This document shows positions 48,315 to 56,443 of a stretch of 64,000 nt of DNA, piece by piece. Each line of letters opens with the position of its first letter. Within the stretch, counting starts at the first letter, position 1. Made by a program: the position numbers and the translations under genes. This stretch comes from Flavobacterium caeni. GTDB taxonomy: Bacteria; Bacteroidota; Bacteroidia; Flavobacteriales; Flavobacteriaceae. Under the pieces are notes generated by a model. That model made no database searches and was not told the DNA's origin. It saw only the letters and a program-made list of their open reading frames with translations. The DNA is taken from the NCBI RefSeq assembly GCF_900101895.1, contig NZ_FMVF01000002.1:433944-497943 (forward strand), read 5' to 3'.

Positions 48315-49430
48315 TCAAACACCCAAAGATTTCTTCGTCTTGGCCACCAAAGCGTCCTTGTGCAACAACACCGAAATTGCCTTCAACCGCAAATAAGGCA
48401 CGCTCATGTAAACGAACCCGCCGTTGGCCACACGCGCATTGTCGCTGCCCCACGAGTTCTTCACTTTGTAATAGATATTGCCTTTTTGGTCTTTCACTTT
48501 CCCGACAATGTGCATCAAATGGTCGTCCGTGGTGTTAAAGTTGCGGAATTCCTGCTCGCGCAATTCCTGCGTCACTTTCTTTTCAGGCTTGATTTCGGTC
48601 AAGATGGTGGTCGCGTCGTCTGCATGCTCTGGAATGACGGCCACACCGGTTTTCCCCGAAAAAGTACGTTCGCTGATATCGGCGTCGAGTGCAAGCGTGT
48701 AGCCCTTGTCGAGCGCGTTGTCAATGTTTTGGACGAATTCGTCGAGCGGCATGTTGTAAAACGAACCGTTCGAGAAATTATCGGGAATGTCCAAAATGAA
48801 GGTCTGATAAAACGGCGCGTGCGCAAAAGACGTAATCGTCACATAATTGTTGAGGTCGAGTTGGGTCATTTCGAGGAAACCCTTGGGTGTGTATTTTTTG
48901 CCTTCGAACGTAAATTCGGTCACGTCCTTGCCCATGTATTTTTCGAGGATCGATTCGACGCCCGATTGCCAATTGGCGTCCGGTTGCCTAGAAACGTCGG
49001 CGTTGGCCTTGACGAGTTTCTCTAGTTCCTTGGCCATTTCCTGGTGATTGTGGCCGGTTTGGCCGCCGACCAATCCGCTGAAGGCACTTTGCGGAACGAT
49101 ACCAAAATCGCGCGCACTGTCGATCACGTCGTGGTTGAGACCGCCCTCGCCAAATTGCGCGTGACCTTGGCGCATTACGTAGTTCCAGGCTTTTTTGGGG
49201 TAGGTGTGGCGCACATTGTACATTTCAGAAAGGTCGATGGATTTGCCCGTCGTGCGGATGATTTCGGCCTCCAAAAACGAAGTCGAAGAGAAGCTCCAAC
49301 ACGTTCCGGTTTGTCCTTGCGAAATGACCGGTGTACACGAAATGTCTTTAACCGATTGGAATTCATACTTTTGCGCATGCGATGAAAAAGCGGCAATCAA
49401 CAGCCCGAGATTGATGATGGTTTGTTTCAT
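48315..49430 (-). CDS. C1-family cysteine peptidase (bleomycin hydrolase/aminopeptidase C-like), exported
   Basis: This 371-residue protein has a signal peptide (QTIINLGLLIAAFSSHAQ). The papain-fold catalytic residues are C44 in GQTGTCWSFSST with the oxyanion Q38/Q40, H in TTDDHLMHIVG, and N in YYKVKNSWGSDN. Unlike cytoplasmic bleomycin hydrolase (~450 residues) it is secreted and shorter. It probably degrades peptides in the periplasm. It is divergent from menB, with a 46-base gap. Confidence 0.9.
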   Translation of the reverse strand: MKQTIINLGLLIAAFSSHAQKYEFQSVKDISCTPVISQGQTGTCWSFSSTSFLEAEIIRTTGKSIDLSEMYNVRHTYPKKAWNYVMRQGHAQFGEGGLNHDVIDSARDFGIVPQSAFSGLVGGQTGHNHQEMAKELEKLVKANADVSRQPDANWQSGVESILEKYMGKDVTEFTFEGKKYTPKGFLEMTQLDLNNYVTITSFAHAPFYQTFILDIPDNFSNGSFYNMPLDEFVQNIDNALDKGYTLALDADISERTFSGKTGVAVIPEHADDATTILTEIKPEKKVTQELREQEFRNFNTTDDHLMHIVGKVKDQKGNIYYKVKNSWGSDNARVANGGFVYMSVPYLRLKAISVLLHKDALVAKTKKSLGV

Positions 49431-49476
49431 TATTGTAAATGGAATTGATTATTTTTACGCTAAAATAGCACAAAAT

Positions 49477-50316
49477 ATGACGTCCATAAACTGGCAGACT
49501 GTTAAAGATTTCGAAGACATTACCTACAAAAAATGCAATGGTGTGGCGCGTATTGCGTTCAACCGCCCTGACGTGCGCAATGCGTTCCGTCCCAAAACCA
49601 CAAGCGAATTGTACCAGGCGTTTTACGATGCGCAGGAAGACACCTCGATTGGCGTGGTTTTGCTCTCGGCCGAAGGCCCATCGTCCAAAGACGGCATCTG
49701 GTCTTTTTGTTCGGGCGGCGACCAGCGCGCGCGCGGACACCAGGGCTATGTGGGCGACGACGGCATGCACCGACTGAACATACTCGAGGTCCAAAGACTA
49801 ATTCGCTTCATGCCCAAGGCCGTGATTGCGGTCGTGCCGGGTTGGGCGGTAGGCGGCGGGCACTCGCTGCACGTGGTGTGCGATTTGACGCTCGCCAGCA
49901 AGGAACACGCCATCTTCAAGCAAACCGATGCCGACGTCACGAGTTTCGACGGCGGCTACGGATCGGCGTATTTGGCCAAAATGGTCGGACAAAAAAAGGC
50001 GCGTGAGATCTTTTTCCTCGGACGCAATTATTCGGCGCAGGAAGCCTTCGAGATGGGCATGGTCAATGCTGTGATCCCACATGCAGAGTTGGAAGATACG
50101 GCCTATGCGTGGGCGCAGGAAATCCTCGCCAAATCCCCGACGTCGATCAAAATGCTCAAATTTGCCATGAACCTTACCGACGACGGCATGGTCGGGCAGC
50201 AGGTTTTTGCAGGCGAGGCCACACGCTTGGCCTACATGACCGACGAAGCCGTCGAAGGACGCAATGCGTTTCTCGAAAAACGCAAGCCGAACTTCGAAAA
50301 GAAATGGATTCCATAA
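49477..50316 (+). CDS. menB: 1,4-Dihydroxy-2-naphthoyl-CoA synthase MenB
   Basis: This 279-residue crotonase-fold enzyme has VARIAFNRPDVRNAFRPKTTSEL, FCSGGDQRARGHQGYVGDD (oxyanion loop), VVPGWAVGGGHSLHVVCDLTLAS and TSFDGGYGSAYLAKMVGQKKAREIFFLGRNY. These are specific MenB signatures. It cyclises O-succinylbenzoyl-CoA in menaquinone synthesis. The ATG at 49477 is chosen by homology. The frame extends far upstream through the divergent peptidase gene. Confidence 0.95.
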   Translation: MTSINWQTVKDFEDITYKKCNGVARIAFNRPDVRNAFRPKTTSELYQAFYDAQEDTSIGVVLLSAEGPSSKDGIWSFCSGGDQRARGHQGYVGDDGMHRLNILEVQRLIRFMPKAVIAVVPGWAVGGGHSLHVVCDLTLASKEHAIFKQTDADVTSFDGGYGSAYLAKMVGQKKAREIFFLGRNYSAQEAFEMGMVNAVIPHAELEDTAYAWAQEILAKSPTSIKMLKFAMNLTDDGMVGQQVFAGEATRLAYMTDEAVEGRNAFLEKRKPNFEKKWIP

Positions 50317-50341
50317 CAATTGATAATTAATAATTGGTTGG

Positions 50342-50857
50342 ATGGAGAATTTTACCAATGAAACCTTAGATGTCGCACAACTTCCCAAGTTCGAGGAAGT
50401 ACAGATGACGCCGTTGCATCCGCGTTATTGGCGCGTAGTGATGCTCACGTGGGGGCTTATTTTTTTGGTGGTGTTGCTGGCCATCGTTTTCGGATTTTTG
50501 TTTTCGCCCGATTTCAGGCCCGTCGCGCCCAAACTGCTGGTCGTGGTTTGCGCGTCCATCATCCCTATTGTGGCATTGGCCTATACGGCGTTCCGAAAGA
50601 AAGCCTTTGCGTTCCGTACACACGATGTGTTGTACCGGTATGGGTTGTTGGCCACCACAACGGTCGTCATCCCGTACAACCGTGTGCAGCACGTGGCCTT
50701 GCACGAAGGGTGGCTGTCGCGTATGTTCGGGCTCGCCACGGTTCAGGTGTTTACCGCCGGCGGATCGTCGAGCGACATCGAGATTCCCGGCATCGACAAA
50801 ACCCAGGCCGAAAACATCAAGCAACTGCTCATGGGTAAAATCCAAAAAGAACTGTAG
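50342..50857 (+). CDS. Bacterial PH-domain membrane protein (YdbS-like)
   Basis: This 171-residue protein has two membrane helices (about 35-58, 63-80) and a bPH_2 (DUF304) domain: VLYRYGLLATTTVVIPYNRVQHVALHEGWLSRMFGLATVQVFTAGG, with the typical IPYNRVQ line. The start codon of the next, larger PH protein follows the stop directly. The two form a YdbS/YdbT-like pair, which in Firmicutes affects sensitivity to certain bacteriocins. Confidence 0.88.
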   Translation: MENFTNETLDVAQLPKFEEVQMTPLHPRYWRVVMLTWGLIFLVVLLAIVFGFLFSPDFRPVAPKLLVVVCASIIPIVALAYTAFRKKAFAFRTHDVLYRYGLLATTTVVIPYNRVQHVALHEGWLSRMFGLATVQVFTAGGSSSDIEIPGIDKTQAENIKQLLMGKIQKEL

Positions 50858-52348
50858 ATGGAGCATTTCAGTGCGCCGCAACGCCAATCGGCCATTGGGG
50901 TCGTTGTCATGTTTTTTGACACGGTCCAGCAATACGCACGTGCGCTTTGGCCCATTTTGGTGCTTTGGATTTTTCGTTTCAACCAAATGGATAAGATGAT
51001 GTTGGCCATCGGGACGGTGGCGGTTTTTATCGCGATCGGTGTCGTGGCCTACCTCAAATACCGGAATTTCACGTTTTTTCTCGACGAGGCGCAAGGTGAA
51101 TTTGTGATCACCGAAGGTGTATTGAACAAAACAAAAACCACCATCGCGCTGTACAAGATCCAACAGGTCAACATCAAACAATCGTTGCTACAACGCCTCA
51201 TCGGGGTCTATGCGCTCGATGTCGATACGGCAGGGAGCAATGAGAAAGAGGTGTCGGTCAAGGCCATTTCGCACGAAGTCGCGTTGGCGCTCAAGGCGCG
51301 GTTGCTCGACAACGAAAGCCGTAAACCCATCGGTCCATCGGAGGAAACCGTCGAAACCCACCAGGCAAAGCCGTTTATCCAAATCAGCATGCTCAGCTTG
51401 CTCAAGATCGGGCTGACGACCAATTACATTAGAACGTTGGGCGTACTGCTCGCTTTTTTTGCGACACTGTACGACAATGTGCTTCGGTTCTCCAACCAAG
51501 GTTATCTGGACGAAGACCAGTTTACGGGCTACATCGACCGCGCCTTGCTGCTGCAATCGATAGGATTCTTTTTGCTTGTGCTGGTTGCGGTGATCCTGGT
51601 CATCAACGTGGTACGCGCCGTGGTGCGCTATTTTGGGTATACCGTGGCGCGTCAAAGCGGATCGTTGCTGTTGTCGTTCGGGTTGTTCAGTACCAAGAGC
51701 ACCATCATCAAGCCCGAGAAAGTCCAGATCGTTTCGGTTACGCGCAACTATTTCCAGAAAAAGATGGACATTCTCGAGCTCAAGATCAAACAAGCGACCT
51801 CGGGCGAACGCGAAGAATCAAAGCAAGCCGTCGAGATCCCGGGATGCAATACCGCCGAACGCGACGCGGTGCTCAAATTGCTTTTCGGGAAAATACCCGA
51901 GCAAGGCGCCGTGCTGTTGCCCAATTTTCGCAAACTGGTTTTTGCAATTGTCACGACAATAGTGTTACCTTTAGGGATATTTTTGGGCGTCGTGGCTTTG
52001 GCCGAAGAGAACCTGCTGAAATTTACGTGGATTGCGCCCGTGTATGCCGTTTTTGCGATGACATTGCTGTATTTCGGGTACCGCAATTACAGGCTTTTCA
52101 TCGCCGATGATTTCATCATCAAGCAAAGCGGCGCGTGGGATGTCAAGCGCGAGATCATCGAACCGCAAAAAATACAGGCCATCGCCGTCTCGCAGCTGTT
52201 CTGGCACAAAAATGCCGACATCGGTTATTTGACATTGCACACCGCGGGCGGGGCGATCCGTTTTCAGTTGGGCGATTTTACGACCATCAAACAATATGTA
52301 AATCTTTGGCTGTACGAAATAGAAACCTCGGACAGCAACTGGATGTAG
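50858..52348 (+). CDS. PH-domain membrane protein (YdbT-like)
   Basis: This 496-residue protein has repeated bPH_2 domains, each with a Y/W-rich line (EGVLNKTKTTIALYKIQQVNIKQSLLQRLIGVYALDVDTAG; FSTKSTIIKPEKVQIVSVTRNYFQKKMDILEL; SGAWDVKREIIEPQKIQAIAVSQLFW) between about six membrane helices. It starts immediately after the YdbS-like stop, so the two are co-translated. The role is unknown, perhaps envelope stress. Confidence 0.88.
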   Translation: MEHFSAPQRQSAIGVVVMFFDTVQQYARALWPILVLWIFRFNQMDKMMLAIGTVAVFIAIGVVAYLKYRNFTFFLDEAQGEFVITEGVLNKTKTTIALYKIQQVNIKQSLLQRLIGVYALDVDTAGSNEKEVSVKAISHEVALALKARLLDNESRKPIGPSEETVETHQAKPFIQISMLSLLKIGLTTNYIRTLGVLLAFFATLYDNVLRFSNQGYLDEDQFTGYIDRALLLQSIGFFLLVLVAVILVINVVRAVVRYFGYTVARQSGSLLLSFGLFSTKSTIIKPEKVQIVSVTRNYFQKKMDILELKIKQATSGEREESKQAVEIPGCNTAERDAVLKLLFGKIPEQGAVLLPNFRKLVFAIVTTIVLPLGIFLGVVALAEENLLKFTWIAPVYAVFAMTLLYFGYRNYRLFIADDFIIKQSGAWDVKREIIEPQKIQAIAVSQLFWHKNADIGYLTLHTAGGAIRFQLGDFTTIKQYVNLWLYEIETSDSNWM

Positions 52349-52421
52349 CGAATGATGAATGATGAACGACCAATTACGCGACACAAATAACCAAATTAAC
52401 GAATAACCAAATCCACCACAA

Positions 52422-53396
52422 ATGAAACACTGGATCGAAGCCGCGCGCGTACGCACCTTGCCACTTTCCGTCTCGGGAATCATCCTCGGTTGCTTTTATG
52501 CGATGTCGCAGGCACGCCCGAATTGGAAGATATTTACGTTTGCGATCACCACGACGCTGTTGTTGCAAATCCTGTCGAATTTTGCCAACGATTATGGCGA
52601 CGGCGTCAAAGGAACCGACAACGCCGACCGTGTAGGCCCCAAACGCGCGATACAAAGCGGCGCGATTTCTCCCGCGGCGATGAAACGCGCGATGATTTTT
52701 ACGTCCGTACTGACGATGCTCTCGGCCATCACGCTGATTTATTTTGCGTTCAAGGACACCAACCTGGTTTTTTCGCTGTTCTTTTTGACGTTGGGCGCGC
52801 TTGCCGTGGCATCGGCCATACGCTACACCGTAGGGAATACGGCTTACGGATACCGCGGTTATGGCGATGTGTTTGTGTTTGTGTTCTTCGGATGGGTCAG
52901 CACCCTGGGCGTCAGCTTCATGTACCTCAAGGAAATCGATCCGTTTTTGATTTTGCCCGCGGCCGCCATCGGATTATTGAGCGTCGGCGTATTGAATTTG
53001 AACAACATGCGCGACGAAGAATCGGATAAAAAAGTCGGCAAGAACACGATTGTCGTTAAAATCGGCGGCGCCAAAGCCAAAAAATACCATTATTTCCTGA
53101 TCGTCAGCGCGATGATTTTGATGCTCGTTTTTGCGTTCCTGTTCGATTGGTACAAGGACGGCGATCCGGGCCACATCAATTTTGACATGTATTTGTTTGT
53201 CATCGCCTACATTCCGCTGATCAAACACCTCAAAACCGTTTACAACAACCAAGAGCCGTGTTTGCTCGATCCCGAACTCAAGAAACTGGCCATCAGCACG
53301 TTCCTGATTTCGCTGATTTTGTCACTGTCGCTGATCTATTTCTTCACAGATATCATCGTCCAAATCGTCAACGCGACCATCAACCATTTCAGCTAA
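52422..53396 (+). CDS. menA: 1,4-Dihydroxy-2-naphthoate prenyltransferase MenA
   Basis: This 324-residue UbiA-type membrane enzyme has ARVRTLPLSVSGIILG at the start, the motif NFANDYGDGVKGTDNADRVGPKR (NDxxD type), a later VLNLNNMRDEESDKKVGKNTIVVKIG and about nine helices. It attaches the isoprenoid tail to DHNA, giving demethylmenaquinone. It lies two bases upstream of the metal-dependent hydrolase gene. Confidence 0.94.
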   Translation: MKHWIEAARVRTLPLSVSGIILGCFYAMSQARPNWKIFTFAITTTLLLQILSNFANDYGDGVKGTDNADRVGPKRAIQSGAISPAAMKRAMIFTSVLTMLSAITLIYFAFKDTNLVFSLFFLTLGALAVASAIRYTVGNTAYGYRGYGDVFVFVFFGWVSTLGVSFMYLKEIDPFLILPAAAIGLLSVGVLNLNNMRDEESDKKVGKNTIVVKIGGAKAKKYHYFLIVSAMILMLVFAFLFDWYKDGDPGHINFDMYLFVIAYIPLIKHLKTVYNNQEPCLLDPELKKLAISTFLISLILSLSLIYFFTDIIVQIVNATINHFS

Positions 53397-53398
53397 TT

Positions 53399-54076
53399 AT
53401 GAAAATTACCTATTACGGACACGCCGCGCTCGGCATCGAAGTCAGCGGCAAAAAAATCATCGTCGATCCTTTTATTTCGCAGAATCCGAAGGCGGCGGAC
53501 ATCAATGTCAATGAATTGCAAGCCGATTATATTCTCGTTACGCACGCGCATGGCGATCACGTCGGCGATGTCGAAACCATTGCCAAAAACACGGGCGCTA
53601 CCATCGTTTCAAACGCCGAAATCGCCGATTATTACGCCAAAAAAGGTTTTACGAGTCACGGCATGAACCACGGCGGCAGCTGGAAGTTCGATTTCGGCAC
53701 GGTCAAATATGTCACTGCGATCCACTCGAGCGCATTTCCCGACGGCACCTACGGCGGCAATCCGGGCGGATTTGTGATCGAAGGCGAACACAAAAACATC
53801 TACATCGCGGGCGACACGGCGCTGACCTATGACATGAAGCTCATTCCGCTGCGCACCAAACTGGACCTCGCGATTTTGCCCATCGGCAGCAATTACACCA
53901 TGGATGTGGCCGATGCCCTCATCGCCGCCGATTTTGTCCAGTGCGACAAGGTGCTCGGCTACCATTACGACACTTTTGGTTACATCGTCATCGACCACGC
54001 CGCGGCCAAACGCCAATTTTTTGACGCGGGCAAGGATTTGATGCTGCTGCCCATCGGCGATTCGATCGATTTATAA
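53399..54076 (+). CDS. UPF0173 metal-dependent hydrolase
   Basis: This 225-residue metallo-beta-lactamase fold protein starts MKITYYGHAALGIEVSGKKI and has the metal motif VTHAHGDHVGD (HxHxDH), then MNHGGSW, IHSSAFPDGTYGG, YIAGDTALTYDM and YHYDTF. These match the UPF0173/YtkL family, with unknown substrate. The start at 53399 sits two bases after the menA stop. A longer frame through menA is rejected. Confidence 0.9.
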   Translation: MKITYYGHAALGIEVSGKKIIVDPFISQNPKAADINVNELQADYILVTHAHGDHVGDVETIAKNTGATIVSNAEIADYYAKKGFTSHGMNHGGSWKFDFGTVKYVTAIHSSAFPDGTYGGNPGGFVIEGEHKNIYIAGDTALTYDMKLIPLRTKLDLAILPIGSNYTMDVADALIAADFVQCDKVLGYHYDTFGYIVIDHAAAKRQFFDAGKDLMLLPIGDSIDL

Positions 54077-54080
54077 TTTT

Positions 54081-54140
54081 TTAGGAGCTTTTTCCCGCTT
54101 TCCGCTTGCTGCAAATGCGCAGCATTCACCGAACACCTAT
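54081..54140. repeat. Short fragment resembling a flavobacterial intergenic repeat
   Basis: AGGAGCTTTTTCCCGCTTTCCGC, followed by a GCTGC/GCAGC hairpin, recalls the outer part of the GC-rich repeat at 17683-17817 (CGCTTTCCGCT). It lies between the UPF0173 and TPR genes. Identification is tentative. Confidence 0.35.
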
Positions 54141-54193
54141 AAAGAATGAAGGTTTGGTGAGGTAATCGGGGCTAGGGCATCCCCATCCAAACC

Positions 54194-55393
54194 ATGACCA
54201 AACAAATAGTTACATTTTTCGCCTTGTTCGCCACCGTGCTTTCGTTCGCACAACAAGACGGCTATTGGGACAAAGACCGCGCCACCGCACGCGAGATCGT
54301 TGTTCCCGCAGGCAACCGCGTCGTGATCAAGACCGAGGATTTCCCGGTGGGTACCACACAGGTCGTGTACCGCATCACCATACTCGACGAGAACCAGCAA
54401 TTGGCTAACAGTTTGGCATCGTTGCTCAAGGCGATTCCCGATCCAACGGGTATTTCGCAGGGTTCGGCGGGCGCGGTGTTTATCTTGTCCAAAGTATCGG
54501 GCGACGACAAATGCCGTTACGGGATTTTCACCACACCAGAAAACGCCCAGAAATACAGGGAAACCGGTAAACCCGAACGCGCGTGTCTGTACCAGGATAC
54601 GCCCATCAACAAAGAGGTCAAGGTACTTTCGGCCGAAAAACTCGCGTGTTTGAATCCGTCGTCCACCAACCTGTGGTTTGCGTTCGAGAGCAACAACTGG
54701 ATCCTCAAGCAAAAAATCGTACTCGAGGTCGTGCCTTGGGTAGACCGCAAGCTCAGCCGTGGCTGGACGGCCGAGAACAAAAAAACCGTCATCGGCATTT
54801 GCGAAACCACCGACCTGGCCAAAAGGCTGACCGATCCGGGCGATTATTGCATTTGCGTGCTCGACAAGTTTCAAAAAGACTACAAATTCCAGGAATACAG
54901 TAAAATGCTGGCTGCCGAGAAGGCCAAGGCGTTCCGCGACTACGGCAAGGCATGTCTCAACGAAACCGACGCCTCGCGCGAAATCTACGAGGCGTTGCGC
55001 GAGCAGGCCGCCGAATTCATCAAGCAAGGCAACTATGCCGACGCCATCGCCAAGCTACAGGTCATTGTGGGCGACCACAAGGCTACCGCCGCCGATTACA
55101 ACGCCATCGGGCAATCGTATGTGTTTACCAAGCAGTACGACAAGGCGGTCAAATTCCTCAAGGACGGCGAAAAACTAGACGCCACCGAGCTGGCCATCAA
55201 GCTCAATCTGGCGCATGCGTATTTGTTCAACGGCGAATACAGTGCGGCCAAGAAACTCCACCGCAAGTACGCGGGTCAGAATGTGTCCGATACCCAAAGC
55301 TGGAAGGAACGCACAAGGCTCGATTTCGAGGCGTTCAAAAAAGCGGGCCTTTCTTCGGGTGATTTCGACAACATCCTCGCGTTGTTCAAATAA
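54194..55393 (+). CDS. Secreted tetratricopeptide-repeat protein
   Basis: This 399-residue protein has a signal peptide (TFFALFATVLSFAQ). The N-terminal ~220 residues form an unassigned domain with a run of cysteines (DKCRYG, RACLYQ, KLACLN, GICETT, YCICVLD), possibly disulphide-linked. The C-terminal ~120 residues hold TPR-like helices (EFIKQGNYADAIAKLQVIVG, AIGQSYVFTKQYDKAVKFLKDGEKLD, AYLFNGEYSAAKKLH). Its stop is immediately followed by the menC start, so the pair is co-transcribed though unrelated in obvious function. Confidence 0.8.
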   Translation: MTKQIVTFFALFATVLSFAQQDGYWDKDRATAREIVVPAGNRVVIKTEDFPVGTTQVVYRITILDENQQLANSLASLLKAIPDPTGISQGSAGAVFILSKVSGDDKCRYGIFTTPENAQKYRETGKPERACLYQDTPINKEVKVLSAEKLACLNPSSTNLWFAFESNNWILKQKIVLEVVPWVDRKLSRGWTAENKKTVIGICETTDLAKRLTDPGDYCICVLDKFQKDYKFQEYSKMLAAEKAKAFRDYGKACLNETDASREIYEALREQAAEFIKQGNYADAIAKLQVIVGDHKATAADYNAIGQSYVFTKQYDKAVKFLKDGEKLDATELAIKLNLAHAYLFNGEYSAAKKLHRKYAGQNVSDTQSWKERTRLDFEAFKKAGLSSGDFDNILALFK

Positions 55394-56443
55394 ATGAAAG
55401 CCAGCTGCCACCAATACCTGCTCGATTTCAAGCAACCGTCGGGAACCTCGCGCGGCGTGATGACGCAAAAGGAAACGTGGTTTTTGGTGCTTGAACACAA
55501 CGGGAAAAAGGGGATAGGCGAGTGCGGCATCCTGCGGGGCCTGAGTGCCGACGACCGCCCCGATTACGAGCAGAAACTGCAATGGACGTGCGATAATATC
55601 GATCTTGGCGAAGAAAAGCTTTGGGAGGCGTTGCGCGAATTTCCATCGATCCAGTTTGGTGTAGAAATGGCATTTCGTTCGTTGGCTTCCGAAAATCCCT
55701 TCGAATTGTTTCGGTCCGAATTCACGAACGGTCAAAAAAGCATCCCCATCAACGGGCTGGTTTGGATGGGCGACGAAGCGTTCATGAAACGACAAATCGA
55801 GCAAAAAATAGCCGATGGTTTTACATGCATCAAACTCAAGATCGGCGCACTCGATTTTGAAAAAGAACGCGGTTTGCTGCGGTTTATCCGACAAAATTTC
55901 GACGAAAACCAGATCGAGATCCGCGTCGATGCGAACGGCGCTTTTTCTGTAAATTCAAGTTTAGATAAATTACATCAATTATCTGAATTTAAACTACATA
56001 GCATAGAGCAACCTATCGCAAAAAACCAGCATGACAGTATGGCAGTTTTGTGCAAAAACACGCCTTTTCCCATCGCGCTCGACGAAGAACTAATCGGGGT
56101 GTTCACGTTCGGGGAAAAAGAACAACTGTTGCAAAAAATCCAACCGCAATTCCTCATTTTCAAACCCAGTTTTATCGGTGGTTTTCACGGTACTTTGGAA
56201 TGGATCGAACTCGCCAAAAAATACAACATTGGCTGGTGGATCACCTCGGCGCTCGAGAGCAACATCGGGCTGAATGCGATCGCACAATTTACTTTTACGT
56301 TGGGCAACGCAATGCCGCAAGGTTTGGGTACCGGTGGGTTGTACACCAACAATTTTGACGGTCCGCTACAGGTTCGTTCGGGACAGTTGTATTTTGATCC
56401 CGCGCTCGGCTGGAATGTAGAGACCGATTTCTTTACGGTTTAG
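55394..56443 (+). CDS. menC: o-Succinylbenzoate synthase MenC
   Basis: This 349-residue enolase-superfamily enzyme has the KLKIGALDF lysine motif, the metal ligands in VDANGAF, SIEQPI and ALDEEL, and WWITSALESNIGLNAIAQF. It dehydrates SHCHC to o-succinylbenzoate, the step between MenD and MenE. It starts at the base after the TPR-gene stop. It overlaps the convergent acyl-CoA dehydrogenase gene by 11 bases. Confidence 0.94.
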   Translation: MKASCHQYLLDFKQPSGTSRGVMTQKETWFLVLEHNGKKGIGECGILRGLSADDRPDYEQKLQWTCDNIDLGEEKLWEALREFPSIQFGVEMAFRSLASENPFELFRSEFTNGQKSIPINGLVWMGDEAFMKRQIEQKIADGFTCIKLKIGALDFEKERGLLRFIRQNFDENQIEIRVDANGAFSVNSSLDKLHQLSEFKLHSIEQPIAKNQHDSMAVLCKNTPFPIALDEELIGVFTFGEKEQLLQKIQPQFLIFKPSFIGGFHGTLEWIELAKKYNIGWWITSALESNIGLNAIAQFTFTLGNAMPQGLGTGGLYTNNFDGPLQVRSGQLYFDPALGWNVETDFFTV

